The notes below the pieces were generated by a model. That model was not told the origin of the DNA and did no database searches. It saw nothing but the letters and a program-made list of their open reading frames with translations. Positions 42,834 to 52,360 of a stretch of DNA of 64,000 bases are shown here, one piece after another (positions within the stretch are counted from its first letter, which is position 1; every line of letters starts with the position of its first letter). The position numbers and the translations under genes are program-made. The stretch comes from Desulfosudis oleivorans (GTDB lineage: Bacteria; Desulfobacterota; Desulfobacteria; Desulfobacterales; SURF-7). The stretch is from contig DYJD01000013.1 of the NCBI GenBank assembly GCA_020723325.1, forward strand, positions 62,001 to 126,000, written 5' to 3'.

Positions 42834-44141
42834 ATGCAAGTAAGGGTCGAAGATCAAACCAGTGTAAAAAAGATTTTACACATCGAAATCCCCTCGGATC
42901 AGGTTACAAAGGAAATTGACGCCGCTTATAAACAGCTTCAGAAAACAGCCAAAATCAAAGGTTTCAGACCGGGCAAAACCCCCCGTTCCATGCTGGAGCG
43001 CCTGTTTAAAAAAGATGTACACTCGGATGTAACCGGCAAGCTCATCCAGGAGTCTTTTTTCAGCGCCCTCAAGGAAAATAATTTTGCCATTGTGGGGGAT
43101 CCCAAAATCGATCCGACCGCCCTTACTCCCAGCGAGCCTTATCGCTATACCGCCACCGTGGAGATCCGGCCGGAAATCGGCCTTATTGATTTTAAAGGCT
43201 TGAACCTGAAAAAAAATATGCACCGGCTTTCGGAACAGGAAATCGACGCCCAGATCGAAATGTTGAGAAAAAATCTGGCCAAACTCAAGCCCATTGAAGA
43301 GGTGCGGCCGGCCCGGCAAGAGGATCATGTGGTGCTGGATTATGAAGGCCTGCGGGACGGCCAACCGTTTGAGGAAACCCAAAAAACCGAAAATTTCAAT
43401 TTCCGGCTCGGCAGCAAGCCCATCGCCAAGGATTTTGATGATCAGATCATCGGCATGCAGCCTGGGGAAGAAAAACGCTTTACAATCACCTTTGCCGAGG
43501 ATCATTTCAATAAAAACCTGGCCGGTGTCACCGTGGAATTTCAGGTGATGTTGAAGGAGATCCGGGAGGAGCTCCTGCCGGCCGTGGATGATGATTTTGT
43601 CAAGAAATTAGGTCCTTTTGAAACAGTTGCCGCTCTGCGGGAACGGATTGCCGAGAATTTAAAACAAGGTTACGAGAAAAGGGTGGAACAGGAACTGAAC
43701 GAACAGATTTTCGAAGCCCTGATCGCCAGGACCAGTTTTGAAGTACCGGATTCCCTGGTTCAATATGAACTGGACGGCATTTTGGAGGAGGCGGAAAGGG
43801 CCCTTTCAGCCAGCAACATCACCTTTGAGCAGATCGGCCAAAGCAAGGAATCCCTGTCGGAAAAATATCGCGCCACGGCCGAGAAACAGGTTCGGCGGCA
43901 CTTGATATTGGGTGCCATTGTGGAACAGGAAAAGCTGACCTTAGCGGATGAGGAACTGGATGCGGGCTTTACGGAAATGGCCAAGACCTTTCAGCAACCC
44001 ATGGAGGGGATCAAGCAATATTATCAACAAAATCAGGATAAATTTGAGTTTTTTAAGCACACCCTACTTGAAAAAAAGGGGATTAAGCTTATCATTGAAA
44101 GCAGCAATATTGAAGAGATCGAGCCGGCCCAGCAGGGGTAA
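42834..44141 (+). CDS. tig: Trigger factor (ribosome-associated chaperone/PPIase)
   Basis: A 435-residue protein. The ribosome-binding signature GFRPGKTPRSMLE is at about residues 42-54, a FKBP-type domain sits in the middle (HVVLDYEG, FRLGSKPIAKDFDDQIIGM), and the C-terminal helical chaperone arms follow. The start (MQVRVEDQ) follows GGAG; the upstream frame has no support. It heads the tig-clpP-clpX-lon cluster. Confidence 0.93.
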   Translation: MQVRVEDQTSVKKILHIEIPSDQVTKEIDAAYKQLQKTAKIKGFRPGKTPRSMLERLFKKDVHSDVTGKLIQESFFSALKENNFAIVGDPKIDPTALTPSEPYRYTATVEIRPEIGLIDFKGLNLKKNMHRLSEQEIDAQIEMLRKNLAKLKPIEEVRPARQEDHVVLDYEGLRDGQPFEETQKTENFNFRLGSKPIAKDFDDQIIGMQPGEEKRFTITFAEDHFNKNLAGVTVEFQVMLKEIREELLPAVDDDFVKKLGPFETVAALRERIAENLKQGYEKRVEQELNEQIFEALIARTSFEVPDSLVQYELDGILEEAERALSASNITFEQIGQSKESLSEKYRATAEKQVRRHLILGAIVEQEKLTLADEELDAGFTEMAKTFQQPMEGIKQYYQQNQDKFEFFKHTLLEKKGIKLIIESSNIEEIEPAQQG

Positions 44142-44196
44142 AACAGGTTGCGCTTCTGTCTATAATAGTATTTCAGAAGAATAAGGAGATGCTAAA

Positions 44197-44814
44197 TTGC
44201 CACTAATTCCAATGGTCATCGAGCAAACCAGCAAAGGGGAGCGTGCTTATGACATTTACTCCCGGTTATTGAAAGACCGTATCATTTTCGTAGGCACGGC
44301 CATTAACGACGAGGTTGCCAATCTATTGATCGCCCAACTGCTCTTTCTGGAGTCGGAAGATCCGGACAAGGACATTAATTTTTATATCAATTCCCCAGGG
44401 GGGATTGTGACCGCCGGCATGGCCATTTATGACACCATGCAGTATATCAAGCCGGATATTGCCACTGTGTGCATCGGACAGGCCGCCAGCATGGGGGCCC
44501 TGCTCCTGGCCGCCGGCAACCAGGGCAAGCGCTATTCCCTGCCCAATTCCCGCATCATGGTCCATCAGCCCATGGGCGGCACCCAGGGGCAGGCTTCGGA
44601 CATCGCCATTCAAGCCAAAGAAATTTTGCGCATGAAAGATAAATTGAACGAAATTCTTGCTTTTCATACCGGCAGGGATATAAAACAGATTCAGGCCGAT
44701 ACCGACAGGGATTTCTTCATGTCCGGCATCGAAGCAAAAGAGTACGGTATTATCGACCATGTCATCACCAACCGGGATGATTTGGACAAACTGGAATCCC
44801 AGGAGGGAAAATAA
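44197..44814 (+). CDS. clpP: ATP-dependent Clp protease proteolytic subunit
   Basis: A 205-residue serine protease; catalytic Ser in [11 protein letters not shown], His in MVHQPMGG and Asp in the TDRDFFM region. TTG start with AAGGAG 8 bases upstream, giving the standard [11 protein letters not shown] start. It overlaps the clpX start by one base (TAATG). Confidence 0.95.
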   Translation: MPLIPMVIEQTSKGERAYDIYSRLLKDRIIFVGTAINDEVANLLIAQLLFLESEDPDKDINFYINSPGGIVTAGMAIYDTMQYIKPDIATVCIGQAASMGALLLAAGNQGKRYSLPNSRIMVHQPMGGTQGQASDIAIQAKEILRMKDKLNEILAFHTGRDIKQIQADTDRDFFMSGIEAKEYGIIDHVITNRDDLDKLESQEGK

Positions 44815-46058
44815 TGACAAAACAGGGAGACATCAATGACAATCTCTTCTGCTCCTTCTGCGGCAAGAACCAAAAGGAAGTCAAGAAACTGATTGCCGGG
44901 CCGGCTGTATATATTTGCGACGAATGTATCCAGCTTTGCAGCGAGATCATTGATGAAGAAAGCGAAAAAGGGCCGGAGTCATCCGAGCATCTGCTGGCGC
45001 CCAAAGAGATTAAAAAAATGCTGGATGACTATGTCATCGAGCAGGACCATGCCAAGAAAGTCTTGGCTGTGGCGGTATATAATCACTACAAGCGCCTGGA
45101 TTCGGCTGTCAGCACCAATGATGTTGAGATTCAAAAAAGCAACATCCTGCTCATCGGTCCCACTGGATGCGGCAAAACGTTACTGGCCCAGACCCTGGCA
45201 CGTTTTCTGAACGTCCCTTTCACCATCGCGGATGCCACTACCTTGACCGAAGCCGGTTATGTGGGCGAGGACGTGGAAAATATCATTCTTTCCCTGTTGC
45301 AAAATGCGGATTATGATGTGGAAAAATGCCAGCGCGGCATTGTTTACATTGATGAAATCGACAAGATCGCCCAGCGCAGCGACAACCCCTCCATCACCCG
45401 GGACGTATCCGGCGAAGGTGTTCAGCAGGCCCTGTTAAAAATCATCGAAGGAACCACTGCCAGCGTGCCTCCCAAAGGCGGCCGCAAGCACCCCCAGCAG
45501 GATTTTGTCAAGGTGGACACCACCAATATCCTGTTCATCTGCGGCGGAACCTTTACCGGTCTTGAAAAGATCATTCAGCGCCGGTTGGGAGCCAAATCCA
45601 TGGGCTTCGGCGCCAAAGTCAAGAAGAAGGCGGAAAAAAGCATCGGCGACACCCTGCGGGAACTGGAGACCGAGGATCTGATCCGCTTTGGACTGATTCC
45701 GGAATTTGTCGGCCGGCTGCCGATCATCTCAACCTTGGATGAATTGAATGAGGCTTCCCTGATCAAGATTCTAACAGAACCCAAAAATGCCTTGGTCAGA
45801 CAGTTTCAGAAGCTTTTTGAAATCGAGGGGGTGAATCTGCGGCTCACGGACAGCGCCCTTTCGGCCATCGCCAATCAAGCCATGAAACGCAAATCTGGGG
45901 CCCGGGGATTGCGTTCTATAATGGAAAACAGCCTGCTCAACATCATGTATGAAATTCCATCCATTGAGAATGTGAAAGAATGCGTTGTCAGTGATGAGGT
46001 TGTGCTGAAAAAAGAAGAGCCCATTCTGCTTTTTGAGCAGACTAAAAAACAAGCGTAA
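44814..46058 (+). CDS. clpX: Clp protease ATPase subunit ClpX
   Basis: A 414-residue AAA+ unfoldase: N-terminal zinc finger ([15 protein letters not shown]), Walker A GPTGCGKT, Walker [11 protein letters not shown], arginine-finger region and the ClpP-docking IGF-equivalent region (MGFGAK). It unfolds substrates for ClpP. Confidence 0.95.
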   Translation: MTKQGDINDNLFCSFCGKNQKEVKKLIAGPAVYICDECIQLCSEIIDEESEKGPESSEHLLAPKEIKKMLDDYVIEQDHAKKVLAVAVYNHYKRLDSAVSTNDVEIQKSNILLIGPTGCGKTLLAQTLARFLNVPFTIADATTLTEAGYVGEDVENIILSLLQNADYDVEKCQRGIVYIDEIDKIAQRSDNPSITRDVSGEGVQQALLKIIEGTTASVPPKGGRKHPQQDFVKVDTTNILFICGGTFTGLEKIIQRRLGAKSMGFGAKVKKKAEKSIGDTLRELETEDLIRFGLIPEFVGRLPIISTLDELNEASLIKILTEPKNALVRQFQKLFEIEGVNLRLTDSALSAIANQAMKRKSGARGLRSIMENSLLNIMYEIPSIENVKECVVSDEVVLKKEEPILLFEQTKKQA

Positions 46059-46061
46059 CCA

Positions 46062-48491
46062 ATGATAAATATACCTAAACTGTTCAAGCCGGATGATCCC
46101 GGCGACTCCCATCTGCTCATGCCGCTGCTGCCCTTGCGGGATATCGTCGTATTTCCCCATATGGTGGCGCCGCTGTTTGTGGGCCGCACCAAATCGGTCA
46201 ATGCCTTGACCGATGCCATGAACAAGGACAAAAGCGTTTTCCTGGCCACCCAGAACAAGGCCAATATCGACAATCCCACGGAAAAGGATATCTTTAAAGT
46301 GGGTACCATCGGCAATGTCTTGCAGCTCCTGCGCTTGCCCGACGGAACCGTCAAGGCCCTGGTGGAAGGGAAAGTCCGCGCCAAGATCGTGCGGTACATC
46401 TCTGCGGAAGAGTTTTTTCAGGTGGAACTCGCGCCCATGCCGGAGGTTGCGGTTTCCGAAGCGGAAGGCGAGGCCCTCAAGCGCGCCATCATCAAAAGCT
46501 TTGAGGAATACGCAGGCGTAAACAAGACCGTTTCCAAAGACATCATTGCCAACGCCGCTTCCATTGCCAACCTCTCCCAATTGGCCGACACCATTGCCGC
46601 CCATTTCTCCTTCAAAATCCAGGATAAACAACGCCTGCTGGAAGCCGTGTCTATCAGCGAGCGTCTTGCCACCCTGCTCCAATTGATCAAGGCTGAAATC
46701 GAAATTTACAATGTGGAGCAGCGCATCAAGGGCCGCGTCAAGACCCAGATGGAAAAGACCCAGAAGAATTATTACCTCAGCGAGCAGATGCGGGCCATCA
46801 AGAAGGAGATGGGGGCCGATGAGGGCCAGACGGATGAACTGAAGGAGCTGGAAAAGCGCATCCGGCGCAAGCAGATGTCCAAGGAGGGCACCAATAAGGT
46901 CCGGCACGAATTTAAAAAACTCAAAATGATGACCCCCATGTCGGCGGAAGCCACCGTGGTGCGGAATTATATCGACTGGATCATCAGCCTGCCCTGGTTT
47001 GACAAGAGCAAGGTTCATCATGACATTCAAAAGGCCGAGGAAATCCTGAACAAGGATCATTACGGCCTGGAAAAGCCCAAGGAACGTATCCTGGAATATC
47101 TGGCGGTCCAGTCCCTGGTCAACAAGATCCGAGGCCCGATTCTCTGCTTTGTGGGGCCGCCGGGGGTGGGCAAGACTTCCCTGGCCCGGTCCGTGGCCCG
47201 GGCCACCGGCCGCAAATTCGTGCGCCTCTCCCTGGGCGGGGTCCGGGACGAGGCCGAAATCCGGGGACACCGGCGCACCTATATCGGCGCCCTGCCCGGC
47301 AAGATCATCCAGTCCCTGAAAAAGGCCGGGGTGAACAACCCGGTTTTCTGCCTGGATGAAGTGGACAAAATGAGCATGGATTTCCGGGGGGACCCTTCGG
47401 CAGCCCTGTTGGAAGTACTGGATCCGGAACAGAACAATAATTTCAACGATCATTATCTGGATTTGGATTACGACCTGTCGGACATTCTGTTCATCACCAC
47501 GGCCAATACCCTGCCGGATATTCCGCTGCCCTTGCAGGACCGCATGGAGATCATCCGCATTCCCGGGTATACGGAATTTGAGAAATACAATATTGCCCAT
47601 GAATTTCTGGTGCCCAAGCAAATCCAGACCAACGGGCTTGAAAAGCAGGATGTGCAGTTTTCCAAGAACGCCATCTATACCATCATTCAACAATACACCC
47701 GGGAAGCCGGGGTGCGCAACCTGGAGCGTGAGATTTCCTCCATTTGCCGCAAGGTGGCCCGGGAAGTGCTGCTGAAAAAAGAAGGCGTAGAATCCTTCCG
47801 GATCACCTCCAGTTCCGTGGCCAAATACCTGGGGCCGCCCCAATTCCGCCACGGCCTGGTGGAAGAGCTGGATCAGGTGGGTTTGGTCACCGGTCTGGCC
47901 TGGACCCAGGTGGGCGGGGATCTGTTAACGGTGGAAACCGTGATCATGCCCGGCAAGGGCGAGCTGATCATTACCGGCAAGCTGGGGGATGTCATGAAAG
48001 AATCGGCCCGGGCCGCGGTGAGCTACGTGCGCTCGCGCGCCCAGCGCCTGGGCATCAACAACGAGTTCCACAAACGTTGCGACATCCACATCCATGTGCC
48101 GGAAGGGGCCATTCCCAAGGACGGGCCTTCGGCGGGCATTTCCATGTGTACGGCCATTGTTTCGGCCCTGACCCAGCGCAAGGTGCACAGGGATGTGGCC
48201 ATGACCGGCGAGATCACCCTGCGGGGCCGGGTTCTGCCCATCGGCGGCCTTAAGGAGAAAATCCTGGCGGCCCATCGCGGGGAAATCAAGACCGTGCTCA
48301 TTCCCCGGGAAAACGAAAAGGATTTAAAGGACATTCCCACGGCCATATCCAAACAGATCCAGATCGTACTGGTGGATCATATGGATGAGGTGCTGGAAAA
48401 ATCCCTGATTTTGAAGGAAGGGGAGATCCTTTTCAGCGAGGTGGAGAACAACCTGGAATTCATGTTTGAAAAAGTGGGCGAAGAAGGTTGA
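46062..48491 (+). CDS. lon: ATP-dependent Lon protease
   Basis: An 809-residue Lon: N-terminal LON substrate domain ([20 protein letters not shown]), AAA+ domain ([11 protein letters not shown], Walker [11 protein letters not shown]) and C-terminal Ser-Lys protease domain (Ser in [11 protein letters not shown], Lys in [10 protein letters not shown]). It begins 3 bases after clpX and completes the protein quality-control cluster. Confidence 0.95.
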   Translation: MINIPKLFKPDDPGDSHLLMPLLPLRDIVVFPHMVAPLFVGRTKSVNALTDAMNKDKSVFLATQNKANIDNPTEKDIFKVGTIGNVLQLLRLPDGTVKALVEGKVRAKIVRYISAEEFFQVELAPMPEVAVSEAEGEALKRAIIKSFEEYAGVNKTVSKDIIANAASIANLSQLADTIAAHFSFKIQDKQRLLEAVSISERLATLLQLIKAEIEIYNVEQRIKGRVKTQMEKTQKNYYLSEQMRAIKKEMGADEGQTDELKELEKRIRRKQMSKEGTNKVRHEFKKLKMMTPMSAEATVVRNYIDWIISLPWFDKSKVHHDIQKAEEILNKDHYGLEKPKERILEYLAVQSLVNKIRGPILCFVGPPGVGKTSLARSVARATGRKFVRLSLGGVRDEAEIRGHRRTYIGALPGKIIQSLKKAGVNNPVFCLDEVDKMSMDFRGDPSAALLEVLDPEQNNNFNDHYLDLDYDLSDILFITTANTLPDIPLPLQDRMEIIRIPGYTEFEKYNIAHEFLVPKQIQTNGLEKQDVQFSKNAIYTIIQQYTREAGVRNLEREISSICRKVAREVLLKKEGVESFRITSSSVAKYLGPPQFRHGLVEELDQVGLVTGLAWTQVGGDLLTVETVIMPGKGELIITGKLGDVMKESARAAVSYVRSRAQRLGINNEFHKRCDIHIHVPEGAIPKDGPSAGISMCTAIVSALTQRKVHRDVAMTGEITLRGRVLPIGGLKEKILAAHRGEIKTVLIPRENEKDLKDIPTAISKQIQIVLVDHMDEVLEKSLILKEGEILFSEVENNLEFMFEKVGEEG

Positions 48492-48577
48492 ATTTGCTTA
48501 TTTTGGCTTGACATCGCCCAGGTTACCTGGTAGTGGTAGCATTCGTTTCGGGCGGACGTCCGTAAGACGTAAAATCC

Positions 48578-48653
48578 GGGCGGGTAGCTCAGTTGGGAGA
48601 GCATCGGCCTTACAAGCCGAGGGTCACAGGTTCAAGCCCTGTTCCGCCTACCA
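48578..48653 (+). tRNA. tRNA-Val (anticodon TAC)
   Basis: 76 bases including CCA. D arm AGCTCAGTTGGGAGAGC, anticodon arm TCGGC-CTTACAA-GCCGA, T arm ACAGGTTCAAGCCCTGT; the acceptor stem closes with G-U pairs at both ends. Confidence 0.94.
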
Positions 48654-48703
48654 AGCTTGACAATTCGTGCCGCGTGATCAATAGTCTGCGGCATTACCCA
48701 TGC

Positions 48704-48780
<77 letters not shown>

Positions 48781-48789
48781 ACGAATTCA

Positions 48790-48838
48790 AGAGGTTAGAG
48801 AATGATTTTTATCTCTAACCTCTTTTTTATTGGTTTTT
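48790..48838 (+). terminator. Terminator after tRNA-Asp
   Basis: Twelve-base-pair stem AGAGGTTAGAGA / TCTCTAACCTCT followed by a T-run. It can also serve the integrase transcript arriving from the other side. Confidence 0.85.
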
Positions 48839-48909
48839 CGTCGAATCCACATTGTAACAATTCAATAAATAAACAAATTTAAGCTAAGCATTTTTTGATT
48901 ATTGAGAGC

Positions 48910-48933
48910 ACTGCGTGAATTACTGCGTGAAAA
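48910..48933. repeat. Paired 12-base repeats next to the integrase
   Basis: ACTGCGTGAATT and ACTGCGTGAAAA abut directly between tRNA-Asp and the integrase stop codon. They have the same period and a related GYGTGAR core as the pairs beside the tRNA-Arg scar at 9357 and 9585. Candidate integrase arm sites. Confidence 0.45.
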
Positions 48934-49992
48934 TCAAACAAAGTTTTTAACATTATTTAGCTCCAACAAAGTCATTACTTCTTCTGTGCCGGTATAATTC
49001 CCTTCAACGTAAATCTCAGTTGTGCTTTGTCTCTGATGGCGGAGAACCTGTTGAACTTTTTTCAATCCGATTTTTTGAAGGTCATTTAGGTATTTGGCAA
49101 CAGTATGCCGGATATCATGATATTCAAAAGGTTCAACCCCTGCTCCGGAACACAATTTTTTCAATAACTTTCTTCTCTCGTCATAAGGTTTTCCGTAATA
49201 TTTACTCTTGGGATTCATATGACAAAAAACATAAGGGCTGCTTGGATGTCGATTAGCCCATTGCCATTTCAGTTGCTTAAACAAATCGTCATTCATCCAA
49301 AGTTTTGCGTATCGCATTTCACCACTCTTGTTTTTTTTCGATCCGAGCCTTATCCATCGTTCTTCAAAATTTATATCGTCCGCCCAAGTCCATCTGAGGA
49401 TTTCGCTTTTTCTGCCGCCTGTGTGCCAGTATGATGCCACTAACACACGATCATGGCCTTGAGCCATCAAAATGACTTTTAGGATGTCCTGTATCGGTAT
49501 GAGTCGTCTGGCCTTTTTTGAGTGGGATTTTTTTCTAATAGGTGCCGTTGGATCGTGCATAATACCGTACATGTCCTGGACCCATCGGAAAAATGCCTTC
49601 AAATTTTTCCTATCTTTATTTGCTGCGTTATTGCTTACAGTTTTTGCTCGCTCGTTGATGAATTCGAGAACCAAAGCCGGATTTATATCTGTGAAAGGTA
49701 TGTCGGATACTTTATCATAAAATCGTTTAATGCAATTGAGCTTTTCATCAAATGTTTTTTTACTGAAATTAATTTTACAATCAGCAAGGTACGTCTGTGA
49801 CAAATCCCATAGTGATTTAAGTGAGTCAGCGTTCGAAGAAGATTTCTGTGGCTGGTTTTTCAACCTTGCCTTTTCTTGGTTTATCCATTGACGCGCCTCG
49901 TCCTTGTACCGAAAAAATCCCTTCGCGCTTATTCTCTGCCCGTTGATCATGAATTCCGCTCGATAACCCCATTCTGTTTTCCAGATACTCAT
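48934..49992 (-). CDS. int: Tyrosine-type site-specific integrase
   Basis: A 352-residue tyrosine recombinase. The catalytic set is visible: R in HTGGRKSEILRW, HxxR in HDIRHTVAKYL, H/R in LRHQRQSTTEIY with the nucleophile Y in TEIYVEGNY. An N-terminal arm-binding part (WGYRAEFMINGQRISAKGF) and SAM-like core-binding domain precede it. The ATG at 49992 is preferred over 50028 because AAGGG lies about 7 bases upstream. It points at tRNA-Asp. Confidence 0.92.
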   Translation of the reverse strand: MSIWKTEWGYRAEFMINGQRISAKGFFRYKDEARQWINQEKARLKNQPQKSSSNADSLKSLWDLSQTYLADCKINFSKKTFDEKLNCIKRFYDKVSDIPFTDINPALVLEFINERAKTVSNNAANKDRKNLKAFFRWVQDMYGIMHDPTAPIRKKSHSKKARRLIPIQDILKVILMAQGHDRVLVASYWHTGGRKSEILRWTWADDINFEERWIRLGSKKNKSGEMRYAKLWMNDDLFKQLKWQWANRHPSSPYVFCHMNPKSKYYGKPYDERRKLLKKLCSGAGVEPFEYHDIRHTVAKYLNDLQKIGLKKVQQVLRHQRQSTTEIYVEGNYTGTEEVMTLLELNNVKNFV

Positions 49993-50149
49993 ATAGTGCC
50001 CTTTTAGTAGTACGCCAAGATCCTCCAATTTTAATAGCTGGGATCAAATTGCGGCGCATCAGAGACCGAACAGTTCCCGCCTTTAAGGATAGTTCTGCCG
50101 CAACTTGCTCTGGAGTTAATATGTTATTATTATCGTTAGTCACTGTCAA
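49826..50149 (-). CDS. Excisionase-like helix-turn-helix protein
   Basis: A 107-residue protein with an HTH_17/MerR-like DNA-binding domain in its first 60 residues (LTPEQVAAELSLKAGTVRSL, IPAIKIGGSWRTTKRALYEYL). It probably directs excision or controls int. The frame runs on 167 bases into the integrase gene in another frame; the overlapping tail is basic and unlike known excisionases. Confidence 0.8.
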   Translation of the reverse strand: MTVTNDNNNILTPEQVAAELSLKAGTVRSLMRRNLIPAIKIGGSWRTTKRALYEYLENRMGLSSGIHDQRAENKREGIFSVQGRGASMDKPRKGKVEKPATEIFFER

Positions 50150-50336
50150 TAATTTACTGTTATTATTGGCTTTTATATTTATAGTGAAATAATTTTACCC
50201 TTACATTTGACACACGCACCGGATATCATTCACGTCCAAGCCAACAACAGCATTCGATAATATTTGAATCCGCTTACTCACATCCAAACTCCATTTCTCC
50301 GTACTCATCACTTTTCTTTCCACAACGGTTATCCTT
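50150..50336. other. Intergenic, no gene
   Basis: AT-rich spacer between the polymerase and excisionase-like genes. Nothing recognisable. Confidence 0.4.
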
Positions 50337-52265
50337 CTACTTAATAACCTCATTCAAATCCTTTATATTACCCCACCTACAACCCCATATAGTTGTTTTC
50401 ACTTTCGGCCTCAGTTCAGGGAAAAACTCTTGAACGGCTTGGATCATCAAACGCTTGGTTAATTTCACCACCGTCTTAATCTGATCCTTGGGTGCTTCAA
50501 AAACATAGGCGTCGTGCATTGGTATCAGGAGGGCTGCATCATATTGGCGGTACAATTGATCGAGTCTATTCCCGGTCATTTTGAATATGGCAGCGACAGA
50601 ACCCTGGATTGTATGACTCAGCAGTCCAATTTCCCCTCGATTATCTTGAGTCCCTTTTTCACTTCTGTATCGGTGAAGGTTAGTAATGGTTGATGAATAA
50701 CCACGTTCCAAAAAAATCTGCTTAGCTGCCCTCATGTTTTTATGTAGCTGTGGGAATTTTTTTTCGAACCACAGCATAAGATTTTCGGCCTCACTAATGG
50801 AACAATTCAATTCCTGAGCAAGTCCATATTGTGTCATTCCATTTATGATTGCGAGGGTGCAGGTTTTCATTTGGTCTCGATACTTAGGATATTTTTCCCG
50901 GAATTTTTTGTCAGATAGTTCGAGCGATTCTTTCGATAAATGTTCCCTATAGAATTCCTTTGCTACGGCTATGAATAGGTCCCCCTTGTTGTATAAATTG
51001 ATTAGGTTGTGGTCTTTATAAATGGCCCCAGCAATACCAAGTTCGTTTTGAGACCAGTCACATTCAGCAATCAGTTTCCCTTTGGATGCAACAACAACAG
51101 GGCGAAGGTATCCCGGCCATGCAATAATGTTAGCCCCCCTGCTTGCTACTCTTGCTGATGAGACTGCAATTTGGTGGTATTCGGGGTGGATTCGGTTATC
51201 AATTCCGACTAAGAAGTTCCATTTATTCAGGTATTTTTTTTCTATATCATCTAACCGCCCCGCCTTGATGAAATACGATATGCTCTTGTGGCGTTTGATA
51301 TGCTGTTTTAAAAAAGCTCGCTCAAATGAATAGCAGCCTTCTTTTTGATTGAATAACGGCAACAATCCCTTCTTGTAAAAAAATTGATACAGTTCGGGAT
51401 CAGTGGGCGGAACAGACAATCCATGTTTGCTAAATATTGGTTTCAGTTTTTCTTTGGCCTTATCGCATCTGTTTATTATTTCGTCGGCCAGATTTCGGTC
51501 ATAGCCAATCCCGTTCCACTCCATACGTGCAATGGTTTTAACAAAGGGCATTTCGATATTGATTATGTGATTTAGAATTCCGAGGTTTGCGGCTTCCCTT
51601 ACCTGAAATGGATATAGTTGGGCTATCCGGTTTGCGTCCTGAACCAAATCGTGTTTCTGCTCATTTGTTAACCGATCTGTATGTGTAATAGATTCTTTAA
51701 TATTCGAATCATCACTAAAAGAAATTCCGGTCTTAAAGCATTGTATTTTCAGGGAGCATTCAAGATTGTAGTTGTATTCAGAGTTTTCGTCAGGTCGCTT
51801 TTGATGATGCCGCCCGATAATGGAAGCCTTGGCGTATATATAAGTATCCCACACTGTCCTTGGTGCCGGTATGTTCTGTTTCGAAAGGTAAAAAAGGATC
51901 GGCTTCAAATCATGTCCAACAAAACAGATCGGCAGGCCCAACAGCGAACGGATTGAGCGACGAATTTTCTTTTTCCGTAAATCAGCAATAAAGCGATGGT
52001 ATATCGGTTTCTGGTTAATGGGATGCTCTACGATGACTATGGCGAGGAAGATCGGCTGTATTGATCGTATATCGCCCGCTATCTTCATGTTCGATATTGT
52101 TTCCCGATTAAAGGAATACAACAGATCAAGGCTAATATGCGATACAGGTCGACTAAAGGCGATTTGCAGCATCTTCTTGCAGGTCTTGGCTGAATGAATG
52201 TATTTGACATGGCAGACCTTTCGCTTCAGGATAAATTTTTGATGCTTTTTCTGACCTTTTCCCAT
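50337..52265 (-). CDS. Divergent family A DNA polymerase
   Basis: A 642-residue PolA-type polymerase. Motif A is CDWSQNELG (D403, E408), motif B is spread as RDQMKTCTLAIINGMTQYG (R463, K467, Y480) and motif C reads PMHDAYVFE (D585), with Ala where most family members have Glu after the Asp. The N-terminal third resembles a DnaQ-type exonuclease (VGHDLKPILFYL, VWDTYIYAK), but its first motif SLDLLYSF lacks the D-x-E pair, so proofreading may be lost. It is shorter than Pol I and has no 5' nuclease domain. It lies downstream of the helicase gene in the leftward replication arm. Confidence 0.85.
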   Translation of the reverse strand: MGKGQKKHQKFILKRKVCHVKYIHSAKTCKKMLQIAFSRPVSHISLDLLYSFNRETISNMKIAGDIRSIQPIFLAIVIVEHPINQKPIYHRFIADLRKKKIRRSIRSLLGLPICFVGHDLKPILFYLSKQNIPAPRTVWDTYIYAKASIIGRHHQKRPDENSEYNYNLECSLKIQCFKTGISFSDDSNIKESITHTDRLTNEQKHDLVQDANRIAQLYPFQVREAANLGILNHIINIEMPFVKTIARMEWNGIGYDRNLADEIINRCDKAKEKLKPIFSKHGLSVPPTDPELYQFFYKKGLLPLFNQKEGCYSFERAFLKQHIKRHKSISYFIKAGRLDDIEKKYLNKWNFLVGIDNRIHPEYHQIAVSSARVASRGANIIAWPGYLRPVVVASKGKLIAECDWSQNELGIAGAIYKDHNLINLYNKGDLFIAVAKEFYREHLSKESLELSDKKFREKYPKYRDQMKTCTLAIINGMTQYGLAQELNCSISEAENLMLWFEKKFPQLHKNMRAAKQIFLERGYSSTITNLHRYRSEKGTQDNRGEIGLLSHTIQGSVAAIFKMTGNRLDQLYRQYDAALLIPMHDAYVFEAPKDQIKTVVKLTKRLMIQAVQEFFPELRPKVKTTIWGCRWGNIKDLNEVIK

Positions 52266-52311
52266 GATTCGCCCATATCTAAGCTTTAATGGCTAATAAG
52301 TGATTATATTA

Positions 52312-52353
52312 ACACGACAAATTCCCTATATAATATATATATAGGGGTCGTGT
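52312..52353. promoter_or_regulatory. Hairpin between helicase and polymerase genes
   Basis: ACACGAC ... GTCGTGT outer arms enclose CCCTATATA / TATATAGGG inner arms, with an unpaired AAATT bulge on one side. It lies in the 95-base gap between the two leftward genes, so it may attenuate the transcript or bind a regulator; its T-run is poor for a terminator. Confidence 0.5.
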
Positions 52354-52360
52354 CGGGTTG

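Noticed and set aside
45771-47852. 693-codon open frame on the minus strand
   Set aside because: It lies wholly antisense to clpX/lon, has His/Gly/Leu-rich composition typical of shadow frames, and has no ribosome site; lon is certain.
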